Part shown: positions 15,618-23,547 of the stretch, one piece after another
Layout of the letters: each line of letters starts with the position of its first letter
Position numbering within the stretch: position 1 is the first letter of the stretch
Source of the DNA: Weissella confusa
GTDB lineage: Bacteria; Bacillota; Bacilli; Lactobacillales; Lactobacillaceae
NCBI RefSeq assembly: GCF_004766315.1
Contig: NZ_PVSN01000070.1
Location: 1 to 40,617, forward strand
DNA: 40,617 nt
Direction of reading: 5' to 3'
Program-made: the position numbers and the translations under genes
Notes under the pieces: generated by a model
Database searches by the model: none
What the model was told of the DNA's origin: nothing
The model's input: the letters and a program-made list of their open reading frames with translations, nothing else

Positions 15618-17039
15618 TTAGTCTTCGACGTTAGCCAATTCGTACATTGATTGTGCAAAGATTGCCATTGCACGCGTTAAATCTGAAACTGGGTAGAATT
15701 CGTCTGCTTGGTGCATCGTATCAGGCACACCTTCGAACATGGCACCAAAGGCAACACCACGCTCCAACAAACGACCGAACGTACCACCACCGATAACTTG
15801 CTCACCAGCTGGCAAACCAGTTTGATCACGGTAAACTTGCAACAACGTCTTAACTAGTGGATCATCACCAGGAACGTAGTGAGGCACTTGTGCGTGACCT
15901 TCTTGCTTAGCCGTTGCTTCAAAGCCTGCTGGCAATGAGGCAGCCACGTGACCTTCGATTTCTTCAGCCGTCGTGTTTTGTGGGTAACGGAAGTTCGTGT
16001 TTACGAAACCATCTTCTCCATCAGTAAAGCGTTGGATACCAACGTTCATTGACAAGTCGTGCATCAAATCATCGTGCGTCTTAGCACCAATCTTTTCAGC
16101 AACCGTGTCATCGTGCAATTGCGTTCCCAAGAACGTCAAGAAGCCCTTAGCGTTGCCACCAAAGTCTTGGTCTTGCAAGAAGTTAGCCAAGTAAGTACCA
16201 GCGTTTTCACCAGTTTCAGGCATCGCACCGTGAACTTGCTTTCCATAGAAAGTAAATGTCACTTGGTTACCATCAACCTTAGCTTCACCCTTAACACGCT
16301 TTTCAGCGGCCAAGTAAGCATCCATAGCTGAAACCAAAGCAGCAGTATCTGCAGCTTCAACAACAGCAACAGCAGTTCCAGGCACCATGTTTGGACGTGA
16401 ACCGGCTGAGAATGAAACCAACTTCAATGAACCACCTTGCGTACCAGCAAAGCGCGTTACGATTGAAACGTTACCCTTTTCACCGTTGATGATTGGGAAT
16501 TCAGCGTCAGGTGAGAATCCCATCGTTGGCATACCGTAGTCCTCAAAGAACTCATCCATACCAGTCCAGTCAGACTCTTCATCGATACCCATAACCAAAA
16601 CCAACTTGCGCTTCAAGTCCAAGTTCAAGTCCTTGATCATCTTCATTGCATAGTAAGCAGTGAATGAAGGTCCCTTATCATCTGATGCACCACGGGCATA
16701 CAAGCGACCATCTTCAATTACTGGAGACCATGGATCCTTTGTCCAACCATCACCGGCTGGCATAACGTCCAAGTGACCGATAATTGCAACAGTCTCTTCA
16801 GCGTCTTCAGGTCCCAATTCTGCGTAGGCAACCAAGTTCTTGTAGTTACCCGTGCGGAATCCGTCACGCTTAGCAAATTCTTCGAACTTCAACAAAGCTT
16901 CCTTAGGACCAGGTCCCAAAGGTGCATCTTCCGTTGCAGCCTCGTCATCACGAACAGACTTAATTGCCAACATCTCCTTCAAGTCTGTCAACAATTCATC
17001 TTCATACTTCAATGCTTCTGCACGCCATTGCGTTGTCAT
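15618..17039 (-). CDS. pepV: Dipeptidase PepV (M20 metallopeptidase)
   Basis: 473-residue cytosolic Zn dipeptidase of lactic acid bacteria that cleaves imported dipeptides. Metal-binding and catalytic residues are visible: His89-x-Asp91 (GHLDV), Asp120/Asp121 in GASDDKG, Glu154-Glu155 in DEESDW, Asp178 in SPDAEFP and a late DTMHQADEF His. Length matches the family. Start 17039 follows GGAGGT. A TATAAT -10 (minus, 17073-17078) lies in the leader. Monocistronic. Confidence 0.96.
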   Translation of the reverse strand: MTTQWRAEALKYEDELLTDLKEMLAIKSVRDDEAATEDAPLGPGPKEALLKFEEFAKRDGFRTGNYKNLVAYAELGPEDAEETVAIIGHLDVMPAGDGWTKDPWSPVIEDGRLYARGASDDKGPSFTAYYAMKMIKDLNLDLKRKLVLVMGIDEESDWTGMDEFFEDYGMPTMGFSPDAEFPIINGEKGNVSIVTRFAGTQGGSLKLVSFSAGSRPNMVPGTAVAVVEAADTAALVSAMDAYLAAEKRVKGEAKVDGNQVTFTFYGKQVHGAMPETGENAGTYLANFLQDQDFGGNAKGFLTFLGTQLHDDTVAEKIGAKTHDDLMHDLSMNVGIQRFTDGEDGFVNTNFRYPQNTTAEEIEGHVAASLPAGFEATAKQEGHAQVPHYVPGDDPLVKTLLQVYRDQTGLPAGEQVIGGGTFGRLLERGVAFGAMFEGVPDTMHQADEFYPVSDLTRAMAIFAQSMYELANVED

Positions 17040-17170
17040 ATCTCATTGACCTCCACTGTCATATTGGTTGTAATTATACGCCATTTTATAAAGAAATGCA
17101 GACTTTAATCAATATTATGCATGATGGCTAACCTTCCGTCAGTCATATTTTCTTCATGTTCAATACTAAT

Positions 17171-17184
17171 TGTGAACGCTTACA
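17171..17184. promoter_or_regulatory. cre site (CcpA operator) upstream of the sugar symporter
   Basis: TGTGAACGCTTACA fits the catabolite-responsive element consensus TGWNANCGNTNWCA at every position. Its centre lies about 60 bp ahead of the predicted transcription start of the GPH symporter, where CcpA usually activates rather than represses. Confidence 0.75.
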
Positions 17185-17222
17185 GAACGCTTTGTAAATT
17201 TCCGCTTTTTCGTATTTTCTAG

Positions 17223-17231
17223 TGATATTAT
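17223..17231 (+). promoter_or_regulatory. Extended -10 promoter of the sugar symporter
   Basis: TGATATTAT has the TGn extension and a good -10; no strong -35 is found 17 bp upstream, which fits an activated promoter. Confidence 0.5.
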
Positions 17232-17278
17232 GAACAAGCATTAAGCAATTACATTTTATATACACAGGAGTTAGCTTC

Positions 17279-18724
17279 ATGGATGCAAAAGTTCAAAAGG
17301 ACGAATTTGCTAAGCTTACACTGATGGATCGAATCTCATATGGTTTGGGTGACTTCGCTCAAAACTTGGTTTTCGGTACTGTTGGTGGATTCTTGCTATT
17401 CTTCCTTACTACGGTTAACGGTATTTCAGCTGCGGCTGGTGCCACAATTTTCTTGGTTGTTCGTTGGATCAACGTTGTTTGGGATCCTTGGGTAGGTGCT
17501 ACGGTCGACAAGTCACATCCTAAGGGTGGAAAGTACTTGCCTTACCTACGTAACTTCGGTATTCCGCTAGTTATCTTGGCTGCCTGCTTGTTCTTGCCAG
17601 TTGGACAATGGTTCCTTGCATTTAAGGTGCCATATGCCTTCTTGTCATATATGGCAACGGCCATGGTTTACTCATTCGTTAACATCCCATATGGTGCCTT
17701 GAACGCATCATTGACGCGTGATAACGATGAAATCGCAAAGTTGACGACGGTTCGTATGACGTTGGCTAACATCGCGAACTTGTTGGTTTACACTTGCTTC
17801 CCTATCTTCGTTCAATTGGCTACGTCAGTTGGTCGTGAGTCAAAGGATATCGGAATGTTTGGAATCCACATGAACTTGGGTGACTACTCATCAGCTCAAT
17901 CAGCTGGTGCTTGGTTCAAGGTTTATGCCGTATACATGGTTATCGGATTCTTGGCTTTGATGGTTACTTACTCAAAGACGAAGGAACGCGTTTTGCCTGC
18001 TGAAGATGAGCCTGAAGTAAAGTACTCAGACTTGTTTGCTGAGTTGAAGCGTAACAAGCCTTTGCGAATCTTGGGATTGTTCTTCTTGGTTGGCTTTACG
18101 TTCATGTTCTTCGGAAACACTGTATGGCCATTCTTCTTGCAATACAACATCGGTCACTCAGAGTGGAACGGTTCAATTTCATTGATCGGTTCAATTCCTG
18201 GAATCTTCTTGGTCTTCTTGTGGCCTAAGATTCGTGCCAAGGTTGGTAAGAAGCAATTCTTCGCTTTGTTCTTGGCTATCTTCATGGTTGGTTCTGTTCT
18301 TTTGTGGGCATGGACTAAGAACCCTGAAAACATCGCTATGGGTTACGCTGGTCGTTTCTTCCAACAATGGGGATTGACTTCAGCTACTGGATTCATGTGG
18401 TCATTGGTTCCTGAAGTTGTTACTTATGGTGAGTACACTTCAGGTAAGCGTGTTGCTGGTATCATCAACGCCATCATGGGATTGTTCTTCAAGATTGGTT
18501 TGGCTTTGGGTGGTATCATCCCTGGTTACATCAACGCCGCTACTGTATTTGACGGTACTAAGAAGATCCAATCAGCTACGACTTTGATGGGATTGCAATG
18601 GTCAATGATCTGGTTGCCAATCATCATGGCTGTTCTTGCCATCTTGGTAATCATGAAGTACCCATTGACTGACGAAGAAGTTAACAAGATGAACCACGAA
18701 GTTGAGGCTCGTCACAAGAAGTAA
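17279..18724 (+). CDS. GPH-family sugar:cation symporter
   Basis: 481-residue glycoside-pentoside-hexuronide symporter with 12 predicted helices. Family marks include the N-terminal ISYGLGDFAQNLVFG, the Asp-rich DPWVGATVDKSHPKGGKYLPY loop and WSLVPEVVTYGEYTSGKR near 390-405. It takes up a pentose, pentoside or beta-glycoside with a cation. It lacks the C-terminal IIA regulatory domain found in lactose symporters. Codon use is strongly biased (TTG, GGT, AAG, GTT), unlike most neighbours, suggesting high expression. The ribosome site is AGGAG. A cre box and extended -10 lie upstream. No sugar-processing gene adjoins, so the substrate is open; a xyloside or pentose is a guess. Confidence 0.88.
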   Translation: MDAKVQKDEFAKLTLMDRISYGLGDFAQNLVFGTVGGFLLFFLTTVNGISAAAGATIFLVVRWINVVWDPWVGATVDKSHPKGGKYLPYLRNFGIPLVILAACLFLPVGQWFLAFKVPYAFLSYMATAMVYSFVNIPYGALNASLTRDNDEIAKLTTVRMTLANIANLLVYTCFPIFVQLATSVGRESKDIGMFGIHMNLGDYSSAQSAGAWFKVYAVYMVIGFLALMVTYSKTKERVLPAEDEPEVKYSDLFAELKRNKPLRILGLFFLVGFTFMFFGNTVWPFFLQYNIGHSEWNGSISLIGSIPGIFLVFLWPKIRAKVGKKQFFALFLAIFMVGSVLLWAWTKNPENIAMGYAGRFFQQWGLTSATGFMWSLVPEVVTYGEYTSGKRVAGIINAIMGLFFKIGLALGGIIPGYINAATVFDGTKKIQSATTLMGLQWSMIWLPIIMAVLAILVIMKYPLTDEEVNKMNHEVEARHKK

Positions 18725-18753
18725 TTTCTTGGTTAACAATTAAGTTAGTTAAT

Positions 18754-18791
18754 AAAAACGACGTGAATGTCAAAATTCACGTCGTTTTTTT
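18754..18791. terminator. Bidirectional terminator between convergent genes
   Basis: AAAAACGACGTGAAT and ATTCACGTCGTTTTTTT are perfect arms with a 6-nt loop. It serves the symporter (+) and the dehydratase (-). Confidence 0.92.
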
Positions 18792-18800
18792 GTGTCGTTA

Positions 18801-19646
18801 TTACAGATTTGATTGAATACGAGCCATGTAGTTTGGCAAGAAGTCAGCAATGAATGATGGCTTCACCACATAACTGTGTCCTGCCATCTCTTCGGCGATT
18901 GCTGAGTGTGCATAAACGGCCGCTTGCACAGCCTTGGTTGGGTTTGCTTTGAACTGGGCTGTAAAGCCAGCGATTGTACCCGCTAGCACATCACCCATCC
19001 CACCAGTCGCTTGGTAAGCACCGCCAATTTGCAATTGCTTTTGATCATCCTTGGTGTAGATAATCGTGTGGTGTTGCTTAAGGACCAGCACATCAATGTT
19101 CAAAATTTGGCGTTGTACCTCATTCAATTGGTGCTCTGCTTGATAGTTTAATTGCACCCCACTCAAGCGCGCCCACTCCATTTGGTGTGGCGTCACAATC
19201 GTGAACGTGTCACGTGGGAACGTCATATTCTGCTCAGCCATAATAGTCAATGCTGAACCATCAACAATCAAAATTTGGTTTTCCGTAACAGCTTGCAAAA
19301 CTTGTTGCACTAATTGCACCGCAAAACCATCTGTCCCCATACCAGGGCCTAATAGAATCACATCGTTATTAGCAATCGCTGTCATCAAATCCGCATTATT
19401 ACGCCAGTCCACAAACATGGCTTCTGGTGTACGCGTGTGTAGCGGTGCCAAATTGATCAAATCTGTTGCAACCGTCGTTAGCCCTGCACCAGCGCCAACA
19501 ACCGCACCGGCTGCCATCAAAATGGCCCCACCGTATTGGATATTACCCCCGATTAGTAAAACGCGACCAAACGTCCCTTTGTGGCTGTCGTCAGGTCGAC
19601 GCACAATGACCTCGTGCAATATTTCTGATTTCAATTCACTAATCAT
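18801..19646 (-). CDS. nnrD: ADP-dependent NAD(P)H-hydrate dehydratase
   Basis: 281 residues, the YjeF C-terminal domain alone (ribokinase-like fold). It repairs hydrated NADH/NADPH using ADP. Visible motifs are GRVLLIGGNIQYGGAILMAA near the N-terminus, ILLGPGMGTD, DGSAL and the catalytic GGMGDVLAGTIAG near 225. The epimerase half (YjeF N-terminal domain) is not fused and not adjacent, so it must be elsewhere. Start 19646 has GGAGAAA. Single gene. Confidence 0.93.
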   Translation of the reverse strand: MISELKSEILHEVIVRRPDDSHKGTFGRVLLIGGNIQYGGAILMAAGAVVGAGAGLTTVATDLINLAPLHTRTPEAMFVDWRNNADLMTAIANNDVILLGPGMGTDGFAVQLVQQVLQAVTENQILIVDGSALTIMAEQNMTFPRDTFTIVTPHQMEWARLSGVQLNYQAEHQLNEVQRQILNIDVLVLKQHHTIIYTKDDQKQLQIGGAYQATGGMGDVLAGTIAGFTAQFKANPTKAVQAAVYAHSAIAEEMAGHSYVVKPSFIADFLPNYMARIQSNL

Positions 19647-19792
19647 GCCGTTTCTCCAATTTTTGTAAGTGTTACCTAATTATAACGCGCAAAAACGTAA
19701 ATTTGAAATCGTCCTGTTTCATTCATGAAATGTCAGTTGCATTATGGTCAATCTTCAGGAAGAATTAACGATATACAGGGAGGAACGCAAAT

Positions 19793-20851
19793 ATGTTAAA
19801 TATTGCCTACGTCGGATTTGGTAAAAGTACGAACCGCTACCATATCCCCTATTTAATGGAACGCCAAGACCGTTTCAAGATTAGCCGTGTCGTGACCCCA
19901 ACCTTGGGCAAGCGTCCCGACGAACAAGCTGCTTTGGAAGCAACTGGTACAAAATTCTCAACTGATATCGCTGACATTATTAACGATGAGTCGCTCGACT
20001 TAGTGGTGGTGGTCACCCCCGCCCCTAGTCATTATGACGTTGCTAAGCAATTGCTACTTGCTGGTAAAAACGTGCTTGTCGACAAGCCAATGGTTGAAAC
20101 GTTGGCTCAAGCCGAAGAGCTTGTGACGCTTGCGCGCGAACGCCAGCTCTTCTTTATGCCATTCCAGAACCGTCGTTTCGATAGTGACTTTCTGACGATT
20201 CAACACGTGCTTGATGCCGGTTATGTTGGCCGTCCAGTTGAACTGGAGTTGCATATGGATCATTATCGCCCTAACGACGGCGTTAAACTGGGTACACCTA
20301 TCGACGGTTCATGGTACGGACACGGTGTTCACTTGGCCGATCAAATCGTCGCCCTTTTCGGTTCGCCGGACCGTGCCACCTATGATTTACGTGCCACACG
20401 TGAACCGGGTGCAACCATCGACGATCAATTTGAAGTGAACATGTTTTATGGCGATACTTTCAAAGCCACGGTGCAAGCAACTGAACTAGCTGCGGTCGCC
20501 TACCCTAAGTGGGTGCTACACGGTACCAAGGGCACTTATATCAAGCACAATATCGATCAACAAGAATATGATTTGAAGACCGGGATTATGCCGGGGATGC
20601 CTGGATTTGGGGATGATGCGCCACAAGATTTCGGTGTTGTCACTTACTACAACCAAAATGGCGACCGCATTGAAAAGGTCATCCCAACCATTCACGGTGA
20701 CTACGGTCGTGTTTACGACACTGTCTATGACACGCTAGTCAACGAGGCACCAAAGTTAGTGTCTGATGAACAAATGCTGACAGTTATCGAGCTTTTAGAT
20801 GCCGGTTATACCGACCCAAAGCCCCACGTAACAACCTTTGAGCGCTACTAA
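19793..20851 (+). CDS. Gfo/Idh/MocA-family oxidoreductase
   Basis: 352-residue NAD(P)-dependent dehydrogenase. The N-terminal Rossmann fold (NIAYVGFGKSTNRYHIPYL) is followed by VVVVTPAPSHYDVAKQLL and the catalytic-lysine motif VDKPM near 95-99. The C-terminal domain has the family beta-sheet with DGSWYGHGVHLADQ carrying the His. The sequence type resembles YulF/YvaA and other scyllo-inositol or sugar dehydrogenases of Firmicutes. Substrate unknown. The ribosome site GGGAGGAA precedes ATG 19793. No partner genes adjoin. Confidence 0.88.
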   Translation: MLNIAYVGFGKSTNRYHIPYLMERQDRFKISRVVTPTLGKRPDEQAALEATGTKFSTDIADIINDESLDLVVVVTPAPSHYDVAKQLLLAGKNVLVDKPMVETLAQAEELVTLARERQLFFMPFQNRRFDSDFLTIQHVLDAGYVGRPVELELHMDHYRPNDGVKLGTPIDGSWYGHGVHLADQIVALFGSPDRATYDLRATREPGATIDDQFEVNMFYGDTFKATVQATELAAVAYPKWVLHGTKGTYIKHNIDQQEYDLKTGIMPGMPGFGDDAPQDFGVVTYYNQNGDRIEKVIPTIHGDYGRVYDTVYDTLVNEAPKLVSDEQMLTVIELLDAGYTDPKPHVTTFERY

Positions 20852-20909
20852 AAATTCATCACATCTTTTTCAAGGGTTTATCCTTGTAAGCGGTTATATG
20901 TGGTGTTAA

Positions 20910-20915
20910 TATAAT
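20910..20915 (+). promoter_or_regulatory. -10 box of the non-coding RNA
   Basis: Consensus TATAAT preceded by AT-rich sequence; predicted transcription start near 20922. The -35 is weak (TTGTAA at an over-long spacing), so strength is uncertain. Confidence 0.5.
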
Positions 20916-20945
20916 GGTGTACCAAAGGAAAGGAAGGTAAAGGAT

Positions 20946-21017
20946 TTGAAAGAAGTTCTTAATTCGACCTCTATCACGACTCTACCTACCAAATTCCATG
21001 CGGGCCTGTCACAGTAA
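20946..21017 (+). CDS. Possible 23-residue leader peptide inside the RNA
   Basis: TTG start with AAGGAAGG nine bases ahead, stop at 21015-21017. The peptide is rich in Ser and Thr (NSTSITTLPTK). The purine-rich stretch is a good ribosome site, but it could also be part of the RNA's structure. There is no evidence beyond this. Confidence 0.2.
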   Translation: MKEVLNSTSITTLPTKFHAGLSQ

Positions 21018-21363
21018 TGACGCAAGATAATTAACGTATTGTTTTTAAAAGAGATAAACACCTAAGTCATGTATTGACATCTCTTGCGATCATTAGCATC
21101 GGTCACTTCGACAAAGTACGATAACCTTTTTAAGGCGTAAGCATGTACGGCGATTCGAAGGCTGCTCCTGACACGGTCTGCTTTTCAAACAGATAGACAT
21201 GGATGCGGTAGAGATAGAGACGGTGAGTTTGGTTGCGACCATACCCTAGCGACAGACGTTTAAAACTGCAGATTAAACTTCTAGGGTGGTCCATCTACAA
21301 TTGAATACAGGGTGGCGGAGTAGCGTCTTCCTTGTTACGTGTCGCAAAGCGTAACGAAAGTTT

Positions 21364-21394
21364 ACCGCGGGTCAACGTACCGGCGGTTTTTGTT
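21364..21394 (+). terminator. Intrinsic terminator of the non-coding RNA
   Basis: ACCGC/GCGGT arms with inner GGT/ACC pairs followed by TTTTTGTTTTG on the plus strand. Confidence 0.7.
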
Positions 21395-21433
21395 TTGTCT
21401 TTAAGTTGGTTAGTGGTGTGTGTCCTCCCTAAC

Positions 21434-21469
21434 AAAAAACGACTAACCCGCAAGCGAGTTAGTCGTTTA
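21434..21469 (-). terminator. Intrinsic terminator of the trpS-ppx operon
   Basis: ACGACTAACTCGC/GCGGGTTAGTCGT stem then six T on the minus strand, starting 5 bp past the ppx stop. Confidence 0.9.
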
Positions 21470-21473
21470 TTTT

Positions 21474-22403
21474 TTATAGTGTCATGCGATACTCTTGCAA
21501 AAGCCCTTCGCGTACACCTGATGCTGAGAAGATGACCTTGTCAGCACCAGTGCGTGAAATCAACTCTACCAATGGCAATAAACCACTGATAATGATGTCT
21601 GCACGGTTGGCTTCTGTACCCAACACTTCAGCACGTTCTGCGTGCGTCATGTTGGCCATCTCATCAAACGTCTTCAAAACTGATTCCGTCGTCATCTCGT
21701 AGCCGTGGAAGTTTGAATCCGCTGGCAAGCCGTGACGCAAACGGTCAAGACGGGCCAATGAACGGTTCGCGCCACCCAACAAAATGATTGGCAACGTCGT
21801 CGTGTCTTCCAACCATGGCAAGTGGTCGTATTGATCAGAAACGTATTGTGAGGCGCGCTCAATCAAACTTGGATCAATCTTACCTTCCCCATTCAAGTGG
21901 AACTTCTCTGACAAGTTAACCGCCCCAAATGGCAAACTGATAAAGTTCGCGGCCATGCGTTCTTCAATACCAACCAACTCAACACTAGCACCGCCAGTAT
22001 CAAGCAACCAGGCATCTGAAATATCCAAGGCTGAAACAGCCCCAAGATAGTCGTAATAAGCTTCTTGGTCACCCGTTAGCACACGGATTTCAACGTCGAC
22101 GGCACGGTAAACACGGTCCAAAAAGTCCGCTTGATTCGTTGCCTCACGCACAGCTGCGGTTGCAATACCAACAACTGAGACGCCTTCATATGCCATATAG
22201 TCATCACGGAACTCAATCAAAGCATCAACAACGCGAGTCATTGCTGCTTCAGTTAGTTCACCTGCATTTTGATCCATCCCCTCAGCCAAACGCGTATCTA
22301 ACTTACGACGCTTAAGCTCAACGAACGTGCCATCTGCTTGTAGTTCTTCAACAACCATTCGGGTTGAGTTTGACCCCAAGTCAATGACTGCCAAATAGCT
22401 CAT
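21474..22403 (-). CDS. Ppx/GppA-family phosphatase (exopolyphosphatase-like)
   Basis: 309 residues of the actin-like ATPase fold. The N-terminal IDLGSNSTRMVVEE is phosphate loop 1, and LLDTGGASVELVGI (about 132-145) is phosphate loop 2, as in exopolyphosphatase and pppGpp phosphohydrolase. It lacks the C-terminal HD domain of long Ppx, so it is the short form. It probably degrades polyphosphate or (p)ppGpp. It follows trpS by 20 bp and shares its terminator, so co-transcription with tryptophanyl-tRNA synthetase is likely. Confidence 0.9.
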   Translation of the reverse strand: MSYLAVIDLGSNSTRMVVEELQADGTFVELKRRKLDTRLAEGMDQNAGELTEAAMTRVVDALIEFRDDYMAYEGVSVVGIATAAVREATNQADFLDRVYRAVDVEIRVLTGDQEAYYDYLGAVSALDISDAWLLDTGGASVELVGIEERMAANFISLPFGAVNLSEKFHLNGEGKIDPSLIERASQYVSDQYDHLPWLEDTTTLPIILLGGANRSLARLDRLRHGLPADSNFHGYEMTTESVLKTFDEMANMTHAERAEVLGTEANRADIIISGLLPLVELISRTGADKVIFSASGVREGLLQEYRMTL

Positions 22404-22423
22404 AATTTATACCCCTCTAAGGA

Positions 22424-23458
<1,035 letters not shown>

Positions 23459-23498
23459 CTATCAACGGTTCCCCGTCAAAACTAATTCGTCATTGTTC

Positions 23499-23527
23499 AT
23501 TGTAAGAGTTTTTACACCCGATAACAA
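23499..23527 (-). promoter_or_regulatory. trpS promoter
   Basis: -35 TTGTTA (23522-23527) and -10 TACAAT (23499-23504) with a 17-bp spacer on the minus strand, about 60 bp ahead of the start codon. Confidence 0.65.
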
Positions 23528-23547
23528 GCGTACAAACTACCTGTTTT

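Larger units (their letters stand above)
20922..21394 (+). ncRNA. Large structured non-coding RNA candidate, about 470 nt
   Basis: A 620-bp stretch between genes holds no convincing protein but many nested inverted repeats. AAGAGAT (21049-21055) pairs with ATCTCTT (21079-21085), enclosing GTCA/TGAC directly inside. GACC plus ACCCTAG (21237-21249) pairs with CTAGGGT plus GGTC (21281-21291), enclosing GTTTAA/TTAAAC (21258-21263 and 21273-21278). GTTACG/CGTAAC (21334-21339 and 21350-21355) is near the end. A terminator with T-run closes it (21364-21391). A TATAAT box starts it. I looked for signs of RNase P RNA, tmRNA, 6S, SRP RNA and T-box leaders and found none that hold: the invariant RNase P boxes, the tmRNA acceptor end and a downstream gene to control are all missing. 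It may be a lineage-specific RNA. Confidence 0.6.

Noticed and set aside
20852-21473. RNase P RNA, tmRNA or T-box leader
   Set aside because: A few short matches (GTTCTTAA, AGGGTGG, CGCGGTAAAC on the reverse strand) looked suggestive, but the invariant core boxes, tRNA-like ends and a controlled gene are missing.
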